Positions 53,583 to 60,674 of a stretch of 64,000 bases of DNA are shown here, piece after piece (the stretch's first letter is position 1; each line of letters begins with the position of its first letter). The notes beneath the pieces are model-generated. The model saw only the letters and a program-made list of their open reading frames with translations. It was not told the origin of the DNA and searched no databases. This stretch comes from Kaistella treverensis. GTDB taxonomy: Bacteria; Bacteroidota; Bacteroidia; Flavobacteriales; Weeksellaceae. The position numbers were made by a program, and so were the translations under genes. The stretch lies in the NCBI RefSeq assembly GCF_900114045.1, contig NZ_FORQ01000002.1, forward strand, positions 434,001-498,000, written 5' to 3'.

Positions 53583-53775
53583 TTTTAGCAGCTGAGGTTT
53601 GATTTAAATTTCAGAAAAATATGCTGTTAAAGCAGGTAATTTTTTTGATTTAAATATTTTCAAATGAATTTAAAAATCTGAAAAATCTTCGGTTAAAGCA
53701 GGTAATTTTTTCCGATTTGATGAATTTGAAAAAAGAAAAATATGCGGTTAAAGCAGGTAATTTTTTCGTTTTGTC
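53583..53775 (+). repeat. Second cluster of the dispersed repeat, three units plus a fragment
   Basis: Full units start at 53614, 53680 and 53735, with the exact 18-base core TTAAAGCAGGTAATTTTT at 53627, 53693 and 53748. A partial unit lies at about 53583-53613. Unit length is 55-66 bases. The units have the same order of blocks as those at 7727-8047. No ORF is present. Confidence 0.78.
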
Positions 53776-53805
53776 ACATCAACAGACCATCGCATCACCA
53801 CATAT

Positions 53806-53878
53806 CCTAATTCTCAAATTCTCAAAATTTCCAAGTTTTGAATTCTCAAATTCTGAAGTTTCAAATTTCAAATTTAAA
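53806..53878. repeat. Low-complexity A/T/C direct repeats
   Basis: Short direct repeats of the type AATTCTCAAATTCT and TTTCAAATTTCAAATTT fill this part of the gap before the Rrf2 gene. No gene is seen in it. Confidence 0.6.
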
Positions 53879-53912
53879 TAAGATAAAAAAGTCCGAATTA
53901 GAAAAAGTTTTT

Positions 53913-53920
53913 TATCTTTG
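53913..53920 (+). promoter_or_regulatory. Promoter -7 box for the Rrf2 operon
   Basis: TATCTTTG ends 20 bases before the Rrf2 start codon. Confidence 0.5.
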
Positions 53921-53940
53921 TACTCTGAAACTGCTTAATT

Positions 53941-54375
53941 ATGTTATCAAAAACCTGCGAATATGCCTTGCGAGCGATGATCTACATCGCGCAACAGTCC
54001 TGGGACGGTTCTACGGTGAATATCAAGGAAGTCTCGGATAAAATAAATTCCCCCGAAATATTCATCGGTAAAATCCTGCAAAATCTTAGCCGCCAGGGTT
54101 ATTTGCAATCGGTGAAAGGCCGGTATGGCGGATTTTTTATCACACAGGAACACGCCAATATTTCGCTCGCAGACATCATCACCGCCATTGATGGCGATAA
54201 AATGTTTCATGGCTGCGGACTTGGCCTGGCGTATTGTTCCGAAACCAATCCGTGCCCCATTCATAACACCTACAAAGAAGCGCGTGACCAGCTGTATGAC
54301 ATTTACGGCAAAACGACTTTGGACCAGTTCCGGAATGAGCATCACACCGATGAACTCCAGCTTCGGCGGGGTTAA
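53941..54375 (+). CDS. Rrf2-family Fe-S transcriptional regulator (NsrR-like)
   Basis: A 144-residue Rrf2 regulator. The winged helix begins MLSKTCEYALRAMIYIA, with the recognition region IFIGKILQNLSRQGYLQSVKGRYGGF. The dimer-helix region carries three cysteines (92, 99 and 105, in GCGLGLAYCSETNPCPIHN) placed as in Fe-S-binding members such as NsrR and IscR. Since the operon downstream encodes an Fe-S repair protein and other NO-linked families, sensing of nitric oxide or Fe-S damage is likely. It is the first gene of that operon. Confidence 0.88.
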   Translation: MLSKTCEYALRAMIYIAQQSWDGSTVNIKEVSDKINSPEIFIGKILQNLSRQGYLQSVKGRYGGFFITQEHANISLADIITAIDGDKMFHGCGLGLAYCSETNPCPIHNTYKEARDQLYDIYGKTTLDQFRNEHHTDELQLRRG

Positions 54376-54428
54376 TTTTAAAAAACAGCATTTTAACCAC
54401 AAATAAACAACGCTAAACTATCATTAAA

Positions 54429-55631
54429 ATGGCAACAGTAGAAACTTTGGATGTTACACAGATTGAACCTAGACTGAAACATCCGACCATCTTTAAATAT
54501 TTCGATGCGCTACAACCGGGCGAAGAATTCGTAATAGAAAACGACCACGACCCGAAACCTTTGTATTACGAACTGATCGGTGAAAGAGGAAACATTTTTA
54601 CCTGGGAATATCTGGAAAAAGGACCGGAATGGTTCATTGTAAGAATCTGCAAAAACCCTTTGGAAACGCAAAAGGCAATTGAAAGACTGGTTGTAACAAC
54701 CATTGAACCCAAATTTAAACATCCAACAATTTTCAAATGGTTTGACGCGCTGAAAGCCGGCGAAAGTTTCATCATTGAAAATGACCACGACCCAAAACCT
54801 TTGTATTACGAATTATTGGCTGAAAGAGGCGATATTTTTACCTGGGAATATCTTGAAAAAGGTCCGGAAGTTTACGAAGTGAAAATCGCTAAAAATCCGG
54901 TAAGCGAAACGGGTGAAGAAACCGTAGGTTCCATCGCGGCGAAAGATATTAGAAAAGCAGAGCTTTTAAAATCAAAAGGTATTGATTTTAGCTGCGGCGG
55001 CGATAAAACCGTAAAAAAAGCCAGCGCCGAAGCTGGGATTTCTGAAGATGAACTGCGCAGCGCTTTGACCGAAGTTTCCAAAACGCCACCTGCACCGAGC
55101 TTTGACTATGACAAATGGGAACTGGATTTCCTGGCGGATTATATCGTGAACACACACCACAGATACGTAAAAGAAAATGCGGAAAACCTGAACGACATGG
55201 CCATAAAAGTTGCGGAACATCACGGTGACGGTCACCCGGAACTGAACCGTTTGGCAACAATTACCTATCACTTCCTACAGGATTTGCTGGATCATATTGT
55301 GAAAGAAGAAGAGGTTTTATTCCCCGTTATCAAGCAGATTGTGGCAAAAACCAAAAATTCGGAAAGCGAAACGAATTATAGAATCGGTTCTTTGAACGAA
55401 CCAATTTCCTTGCTTGTAAAAGAACATGAAATCGCGAATGAAGATTTGAATTTCTTCCGTAAATTAACCGATAATTACACGCTTCCGGAAGGTGCCTGTA
55501 ATTCTTACCGCTATTTGTTCCAGAAAATGCAGGAATTTGAAAATGATTTCAAAGCTCATATTCACCTCGAAAATAATATTTTATTTCCGAAAGCACTGCA
55601 AATGGATGCCGAACTGGCAAAATTGAATTGA
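54429..55631 (+). CDS. ric: Iron-sulfur cluster repair di-iron protein with duplicated DUF2249 domain
   Basis: A 400-residue Ric/ScdA/YtfE-type protein, thought to supply iron to damaged Fe-S clusters after NO or oxidative stress. It has two DUF2249 domains (about residues 12-77 and 92-157), nearly the same sequence 240 bases apart. An ScdA_N domain with KSKGIDFSCGGDKTVKKA follows, then a hemerythrin-like di-iron domain with His ligands in THHRYV, VAEHHGDGH, TYHFLQDLLDH, VKEHE and FKAHIHLENNILFP. The extra DUF2249 pair at the N-terminus is unusual compared with the roughly 220-240-residue standard form. It follows the Rrf2 gene by 53 bases. Confidence 0.88.
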   Translation: MATVETLDVTQIEPRLKHPTIFKYFDALQPGEEFVIENDHDPKPLYYELIGERGNIFTWEYLEKGPEWFIVRICKNPLETQKAIERLVVTTIEPKFKHPTIFKWFDALKAGESFIIENDHDPKPLYYELLAERGDIFTWEYLEKGPEVYEVKIAKNPVSETGEETVGSIAAKDIRKAELLKSKGIDFSCGGDKTVKKASAEAGISEDELRSALTEVSKTPPAPSFDYDKWELDFLADYIVNTHHRYVKENAENLNDMAIKVAEHHGDGHPELNRLATITYHFLQDLLDHIVKEEEVLFPVIKQIVAKTKNSESETNYRIGSLNEPISLLVKEHEIANEDLNFFRKLTDNYTLPEGACNSYRYLFQKMQEFENDFKAHIHLENNILFPKALQMDAELAKLN

Positions 55632-55637
55632 TGTCGT

Positions 55638-55694
55638 GCGGCTGCAGATAAACCTGATGGTGCAATGTCTGAATTCTGCAGCCGCTTTTTTTTT
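55638..55694 (+). terminator. Long-loop hairpin between ric and the DUF2249 gene
   Basis: GCGGCTGCAG and CTGCAGCCGC form a perfect 10-base stem with a 28-base loop and a T9 tail. It is probably a partial terminator that sets a lower level for the downstream genes. Confidence 0.65.
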
Positions 55695-55739
55695 AAAGCT
55701 GAGGTCACCTGATTTGATGGTCTAATTAAAATCAAAAAA

Positions 55740-56573
55740 ATGGCATATGTAACACCGAAAACCAAGATTTCGGAACTCATAAAAGAAAACTCCAAAAGTG
55801 TAGATGCGATTGCGTCTTTAGCGAAACCGTTGGAAAAACTTAAAAACCCAATTCTGAGAAAGATCATGGCGTCACGCGTTACCATTGCAGAAGCTGCGAA
55901 AATGGGCGGCACCACGGTGGCGGAATTTAAGCGGGTTTTAAGTCCGCTCGGATTTACTTTTGGTGATGAAAATGTCACTCTTTCAGAGAGCGAAGTTGAG
56001 GCAAAACCAAACTGGCTTATCGATGCCGCATCAGACCAAATTGATAATTTCGATGTTCGGCCAATCATCGATAATGGCGCTGATCCTTTAAAAGAAATTT
56101 TACACCGTTTCAAAGAAGTGGAACCTGGAAGAATCCTGTGTGTCATTAATAATTTTGTTCCCACGCCATTAATTCATTTGCTTAAACAGGAAAAAGCGGA
56201 AGCGACTTTCGTGGAAAATGTAAGCGAAAAAGAATTTCGTACTTATTTCCTTAAAAAAGAAAAAGAAGCAGCGGTTTCTACCGTAACTGCTGATGAAAAA
56301 CTGGTGATGGATACTGAAGAAAGTTTCAAAGCTGTTTGCGAAAAATTTGCCGCTGAAACAACTAAAAAAATCGATGTCCGCGAGCTGGAAATGCCCGGAC
56401 CGATGCAGCTTATTCTTTCTGAACTTGAGGAATTGCCTCACGGTCACGCGCTCTACATCAATCACAAAAGAGTTCCCGTATATTTGTTAGAAGAACTGGC
56501 GGATAAAAGTTATGAAGTTCATATATATAACAAGGCGGAAGGCGACGTAAAAATGCTGATTTTTAAAAAATAA
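55740..56573 (+). CDS. DUF1858/DUF2249 domain protein
   Basis: A 277-residue soluble protein. The N-terminal 80 residues look like DUF1858/ScdA_N-type helices (TKISELIKENSKSVDAIASLAKPLEKLKNPILRKIMASRVTIAEAAKMGG). Two DUF2249-like parts follow, the first with FDVRPIIDNGADPLKEILHRFKEVEPGRILCVINNF and the second with ELEELPHGHALYINHKRVPVYLLEELADKSYEV. Members of these families cluster with Ric and denitrification genes, but their molecular role is unknown. The gene ends directly against the next ATG (no gap), implying translational coupling. Confidence 0.78.
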   Translation: MAYVTPKTKISELIKENSKSVDAIASLAKPLEKLKNPILRKIMASRVTIAEAAKMGGTTVAEFKRVLSPLGFTFGDENVTLSESEVEAKPNWLIDAASDQIDNFDVRPIIDNGADPLKEILHRFKEVEPGRILCVINNFVPTPLIHLLKQEKAEATFVENVSEKEFRTYFLKKEKEAAVSTVTADEKLVMDTEESFKAVCEKFAAETTKKIDVRELEMPGPMQLILSELEELPHGHALYINHKRVPVYLLEELADKSYEVHIYNKAEGDVKMLIFKK

Positions 56574-57839
56574 ATGGCACACATTAATATCGGAAAAGCA
56601 CCCGGAAATGGCGCTGTATTGCCTTTTTATGCCACCGGCGCGGTAATGTTTTTGGTGTTGTGTCTGCTGATGCTTTTCACGCCGGAAACTTTTACGAAAC
56701 ATTATTTCACGCCACATCTTTTAACCATAGTTCATGTCGCGGCTTTGGGCTGGGGAACGATGGTGATTTTTGGCGCTGCGCATCAACTTTTGCCTGTGAT
56801 TTGTGAACAGGATTTATACAGCGAAAAATTAGCTGCTTTTGTCTGGTACACGCTGACTTTAGGAATGGTTTTGCTGACGACGCATTTCTGGAAACTTACC
56901 GTTGGCTGGGTCATGATTTTTGGCGGTAGTTTGATCGTTTTTTCTGTAATTCTATATCTCTTCAATGTCTGGAAAACGACAAAAATCTGCACAAAATACA
57001 GCATCCAGAAATTATATGTTTTGAGTTCCGCGATTTGGCTGCTTTTCACGGTGGTGATGGGTTTGCTTTTGGCGATCAATTTAAAATTTTCGTTTTTTAA
57101 TGTCAGCCATTTAGAAATTTTAAAGCTTCACGCGCACGTAGGTTTTGCAGGTTGGTTTTTACAGCTGATTACGGGCGTGAGCTCGAAATTGGTGCCTATG
57201 TTTTTGCTCGGAAAGTCAAAAAAGGAAAATTTGCTCAAATATGCCTTTATTTTTCAAAATGCCGGACTTATTCTGTTTTTAGCAGATGGTTATTTTATAG
57301 GTGTTACCTCAAGAGTTTTAATCTATGCTTTAATCACGTTTGTGGGAATTATTTTTTGGCTGCTCTTTCTGTATGACAATTATAAAAACCGACTGAGAAA
57401 AAGAGTAGAACTGCTGATGAAGCATTCTTTCCTTTCTTTTTTGGCTTTAATTATAGCAGTTTTGCTGATTCCTGCCGTTTATTTTGCGGAAGGTTACCGC
57501 TGGGCAATGCTGTACGGGACATTGATTTTTATGGGCTGGATTACGAGCATTATTTTAGGAAAAACCTTCAAAACTTTACCGTTTATCATTTGGAACGACC
57601 ATTATAAAAACCTTTCTGGAAAAGTAAAAGTGCCTTTGCCAAAAGATTTGTACAGCGAAAAACTCACCGTGTGGCAATTCCGTATTTTTATTGCCGCTTT
57701 TCTGGTATTTGCTACGGGAATTATTTTAGAATCAGTTCCGGTAATTCGGTCTGGCGCCGTGCTTTGGTGTGTAGTCGCCGTGCTTTATAATGTAAATGTC
57801 TTTAAACTAATTTTACACACGAAAAAACAAACGCAATGA
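56574..57839 (+). CDS. Haem-copper-oxidase-like / NnrS-like membrane protein
   Basis: A 421-residue protein with about twelve membrane helices, related by eye to the short CcoN/NorB-like or NnrS-like proteins found beside NO-responsive regulators. Candidate metal-binding His residues are in TPHLLTIVHVAALGW, IFGAAHQLLPVI and LKLHAHVGFAGWF. The HH pair for a standard copper site is not apparent, so a full oxidase or NO reductase activity is doubtful. Overlap with the next gene (ATGA) and the zero gap before it place it firmly in the Rrf2-ric operon. A haem-bound NO-handling role is inferred. Confidence 0.7.
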   Translation: MAHINIGKAPGNGAVLPFYATGAVMFLVLCLLMLFTPETFTKHYFTPHLLTIVHVAALGWGTMVIFGAAHQLLPVICEQDLYSEKLAAFVWYTLTLGMVLLTTHFWKLTVGWVMIFGGSLIVFSVILYLFNVWKTTKICTKYSIQKLYVLSSAIWLLFTVVMGLLLAINLKFSFFNVSHLEILKLHAHVGFAGWFLQLITGVSSKLVPMFLLGKSKKENLLKYAFIFQNAGLILFLADGYFIGVTSRVLIYALITFVGIIFWLLFLYDNYKNRLRKRVELLMKHSFLSFLALIIAVLLIPAVYFAEGYRWAMLYGTLIFMGWITSIILGKTFKTLPFIIWNDHYKNLSGKVKVPLPKDLYSEKLTVWQFRIFIAAFLVFATGIILESVPVIRSGAVLWCVVAVLYNVNVFKLILHTKKQTQ

Positions 57840-58165
57840 TTTTAGATCCTACCGACGAAAATTATAACAATATATCACGCGCAGAAATGGCGCTGTACAA
57901 AGTTATCGATCCTGAATTAATGGTAAACATCATGGATTTAGGTCTCGTTTACGATATTGAATTTAAAGAGGGCAAACACCTGCTTGTAACGATGACGCTG
58001 ACCACGCCGTCCTGCCCGATGGGCGAAGCCATACAAACTGGCGTGAAAAATTCTTTGGAAACAGAATTTCCGGGTTTTGAAATCGAAATCGACCTGACTT
58101 TCGAGCCCGCCTGGAATTATGACATGGTTTCTTCCGAAGGCATGCAGCAGCTGAACAATCGCTAA
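57836..58165 (+). CDS. DUF59/MIP18-type Fe-S assembly factor
   Basis: A 109-residue protein of the DUF59 family (SufT/PaaD/MIP18-like), which takes part in maturing Fe-S proteins. Visible motifs are ALYKVIDPELMVNIMDLGLVYDIEF, the conserved Cys in TLTTPSCPMGEAI, and the C-terminal FEPAWNYDMVSSEG. It overlaps the membrane protein gene by four bases and is the last gene of the operon before a strong terminator. Its presence strengthens the view that the operon deals with Fe-S cluster damage. Confidence 0.88.
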   Translation: MILDPTDENYNNISRAEMALYKVIDPELMVNIMDLGLVYDIEFKEGKHLLVTMTLTTPSCPMGEAIQTGVKNSLETEFPGFEIEIDLTFEPAWNYDMVSSEGMQQLNNR

Positions 58166-58187
58166 AAATTAAGAAAAAATTAGGCAC

Positions 58188-58223
58188 AAAAAAGCCGTTT
58201 TTTTTCAAAACGGCTTTTTTTTT
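58188..58223. terminator. Bidirectional terminator of the NO/Fe-S operon
   Basis: AAAAAGCCGTTTT and AAAACGGCTTTTT with a short loop lie between convergent genes. Confidence 0.85.
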
Positions 58224-58240
58224 ATTTTTTGAGAATTTAA

Positions 58241-58711
58241 TTAAAAACTGACTTCATTTACTTCTTTACCACGTTGAAAATTCATTGTTTTCTGGTTGCC
58301 TTTGTAAGCGATATTTACGAGGTTAAACTGTTTCGGAAAAGTTGCCAGTAAAATGGTGTTTTTAATTCTTACTGTGCTAAAATTTGCTATTCCGTTTGCT
58401 TCAAAATACACCCAAACTGATTCGCCGTTCACCTGACTTCCGGTAAATGTGAGTGTGCGCACACTACCGTCTACATATAAATCGAAATTGTTGTTGACGT
58501 ATTTCTTTACTTCTGCTTCAAAACCTGCGGTATTTGGGTTGATCTTAATAGCGTCTGATATATGTGCAGTATTCATTTTTGTCGTAAACTTCAAGGTTTT
58601 GCTCCCTTCTACATAATCTACTTTTGTCATCGAGGAATAAAATTCTGCCGCCGCAAAACTCATCATCAGCATCGATGCAAAAATTAATATACTGAATAAA
58701 AATTTTTTCAT
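58241..58711 (-). CDS. DUF6702-like exported protein
   Basis: A 156-residue protein with a signal peptide (MKKFLFSILIFASMLMMSFA) and a beta-rich mature part: FYSSMTKVDYVEGSKTLKFTTKMNTAHISDAI, NNNFDLYVDGSVRTLTFTGSQVNGESVWVYFEANG and FPKQFNLVNIAYKGNQKTMNF. It matches the pattern of the Bacteroidetes family I recall as DUF6702, of unknown function and often found next to M1 peptidase genes, which is not the case here. It is on the minus strand, 40 bases after the LOG-type gene. Confidence 0.7.
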   Translation of the reverse strand: MKKFLFSILIFASMLMMSFAAAEFYSSMTKVDYVEGSKTLKFTTKMNTAHISDAIKINPNTAGFEAEVKKYVNNNFDLYVDGSVRTLTFTGSQVNGESVWVYFEANGIANFSTVRIKNTILLATFPKQFNLVNIAYKGNQKTMNFQRGKEVNEVSF

Positions 58712-58751
58712 CTCTTAATTTGTTACTGGGTATTCTCAAATATGGTGCCAA

Positions 58752-59510
58752 CTAAAAATTAACGTTGACCGAGTATTTATCGTAAAAAGCTTTAATATGA
58801 CTTACCGCTTCATCGGCCGTATCTACAACGCGATACAGGTTCAAATCTTCCGGAGAAATCATTCCGTTTTCCAGCAAAGTGTCTTTAAACCATTCGAATA
58901 ACCCGGCCCAAAATTTAGATCCGACCATTACGATCGGGAAGCGCCCGATTTTATTGGTTTGAATTAAAGTCATCGCCTCCATCAACTCATCCAATGTACC
59001 AAAACCACCCGGCATCACGACAAAACCCTGAGAATATTTTACAAACATCACTTTGCGAACGAAAAAGTAATCGAAATCAATGCTTAAACCTTTGTCGATG
59101 AACGGATTAAAATGTTGCTCAAAAGGCAAATCAATATTCAGTCCGATGGATTTTCCGCCACCTTTTCTCGCACCGCGGTTTCCGGCCTCCATAATTCCGG
59201 GGCCGCCGCCGGTGATAATTCCAAAACCGATATCGGTAATTTTTTCAGCAATTTCTACAGCAAGATCGTAGTATTTGTCGCCTTCTTTTAAACGTGCTGA
59301 GCCAAAAATAGAAACGCAGGGACCAATTTTCGCCATTTTCTCGTAGCCGTCCACAAACTCCGCCATTACTTTGAAAACCATCCAGCTGTCTTTGGTTACC
59401 ATTTCATCCCAGGTTTTTTCCTTGAATGAATTCTGTATTCGCTGATCAATTTCCAGAAGACTGCCGCTCGCTTCCTTCGTGGTGCCTTTGCCTCTTTTTA
59501 TTTTGCTCAT
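58752..59510 (-). CDS. LOG family protein (TIGR00730 type)
   Basis: A 252-residue Rossmann-fold protein of the Lonely Guy family, which cleaves nucleoside 5'-monophosphates to base and ribose 5-phosphate. It carries both signatures: GGGPGIMEAGNRGARKGGG and PGGFGTLDELMEAMTLIQTNK. SIFGSARLKEGDKYYDLA precedes them. It starts directly after the stop of the MurU-like gene (adjacent bases), so it is the last gene of the four-gene minus-strand operon. Cytokinin-type activity is known for plant homologues; the bacterial substrate here is likely AMP or a related nucleotide. Confidence 0.88.
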   Translation of the reverse strand: MSKIKRGKGTTKEASGSLLEIDQRIQNSFKEKTWDEMVTKDSWMVFKVMAEFVDGYEKMAKIGPCVSIFGSARLKEGDKYYDLAVEIAEKITDIGFGIITGGGPGIMEAGNRGARKGGGKSIGLNIDLPFEQHFNPFIDKGLSIDFDYFFVRKVMFVKYSQGFVVMPGGFGTLDELMEAMTLIQTNKIGRFPIVMVGSKFWAGLFEWFKDTLLENGMISPEDLNLYRVVDTADEAVSHIKAFYDKYSVNVNF

Positions 59511-60224
59511 TTATATAAAAATTTTTTCAGCCGCCGCAATAGATTCCGGTTTACCAACATCTACAATATGGGCGTTGTGTTCGTATCCGAAAATCGATTC
59601 CGTCATCATCAAATCTAGATATTCCTCCATAATCGAAAATTTTCCGCGTCTTTTTATTTTGCGGAAGATCTGCGGCTTTACACAGTGAATTCCGCTGAAA
59701 GCCAAAGGCTTAAAACCCTTATTGAATTCCGCCAAACGCTGCTCGCCACTTTCTACATTTAGCCAGCCTTTCAGAATCATTTCCGGGCTGAAGAGCAGTT
59801 TTCGGGAACTTTTACGGTCTGATACGGCTAAAGTAGCAAAATCTTTCTTTTCCTGATGATATTTTATAAATAAATTCAAATCCAGATCGGTTAAAATATC
59901 CGCATTCATAATCAGAAAATCTTCGCCGCCGTCTAAAAATTTCTGAGCAAAAAGCAAACCGCCGCCGGTTTCCAGCAGCTGATCTTTCTCATCAGAAAGC
60001 TCAATCCTGGCATTGAAATTATTATTTTCCTGAAGAAAAGTTCGGATTTGGTCACCAAAATGATGAATATTGATGACAAAATCATTGATGCCATAACTTT
60101 GCAGATATTTTATATTTCTTTCCAGCAAGGGAACACCGTTCACGGGCGCCAGCGCTTTCGGATGGTTGTCGGTAAAAGGTTTCAGGCGCGTGCCTTTTCC
60201 GGCTGCAAAAATCAGCGCTTTCAT
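59511..60224 (-). CDS. Sugar-1-phosphate nucleotidyltransferase (MurU-like)
   Basis: A 237-residue nucleotidyltransferase with the N-terminal signature MKALIFAAGKGTRLKPFTDNHPKALAPVNGVPLLERNI and metal-binding Asp in MNADILTDLD. The size and short C-terminus, without an acyltransferase repeat, fit MurU, which makes UDP-MurNAc from MurNAc 1-phosphate in cell-wall recycling, better than GlmU or RmlA. The position two genes after an AmgK-like kinase supports that reading. Mannose-1-phosphate guanylyltransferase is the main alternative. It overlaps the RapZ-domain gene by four bases. Confidence 0.78.
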   Translation of the reverse strand: MKALIFAAGKGTRLKPFTDNHPKALAPVNGVPLLERNIKYLQSYGINDFVINIHHFGDQIRTFLQENNNFNARIELSDEKDQLLETGGGLLFAQKFLDGGEDFLIMNADILTDLDLNLFIKYHQEKKDFATLAVSDRKSSRKLLFSPEMILKGWLNVESGEQRLAEFNKGFKPLAFSGIHCVKPQIFRKIKRRGKFSIMEEYLDLMMTESIFGYEHNAHIVDVGKPESIAAAEKIFI

Positions 60225-60634
60225 GAAACTGTATTCAACTGCGGCTGTTCGTCGTGATTGATCGAAACGCTGGCTTCCGGATATTTTTCGCGGATAAATT
60301 CAGCAGTTTTTTCAGCGGCGTAAACCGAACGGTGTTGGCCACCGGTACAGCCAAAATTTATCTGAAGATTTTCAAAACCGCGCGACAGATAATTTTCAAT
60401 ATTAATGGAAATGATGTTTTTCACCGCTTCTAAAAATTCCGGCATTTTTGTGCTTTTTTTCAGAAATTCCTGAACGCCGATGTCGCAGCCGGTTTGTGCT
60501 TTAAATTCTTCCAACCGTCCCGGATTTAAAACGCCGCGACAGTCAAAAGCGAAGCCGCCACCGTTACCGGAATAATCCTTCGGAATTCCGCCTTTTTTAT
60601 AGGAAAAACTGTGTATTTCGATTTTTAAACTCAT
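60221..60634 (-). CDS. Stand-alone RapZ C-terminal domain protein
   Basis: A 137-residue protein equal in length to the C-terminal half of RapZ (YvcJ). It has the domain's hallmarks: IEIHSFSYKKGGIP at the start, FDCRGVLNPGR, and FGCTGGQHRSVYAAEKTAEFI. The N-terminal P-loop kinase-like domain of RapZ is wholly absent, and no such ORF is upstream. In enterobacteria this domain binds small RNA and senses glucosamine 6-phosphate. Here it lies between AmgK-like and MurU-like genes, so a link to amino-sugar balance is plausible but unproven. Confidence 0.82.
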   Translation of the reverse strand: MSLKIEIHSFSYKKGGIPKDYSGNGGGFAFDCRGVLNPGRLEEFKAQTGCDIGVQEFLKKSTKMPEFLEAVKNIISINIENYLSRGFENLQINFGCTGGQHRSVYAAEKTAEFIREKYPEASVSINHDEQPQLNTVS

Positions 60635-60674
60635 TATAATTTTTTGTAGACTTTCAGAGTCAAGCTTAAAAATT

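Noticed and set aside
56574-57839. Functional cbb3 oxidase or NO reductase catalytic subunit
   Set aside because: The size and some His motifs fit the superfamily, but the adjacent HH copper ligands are not seen and no partner cytochrome subunit is present.
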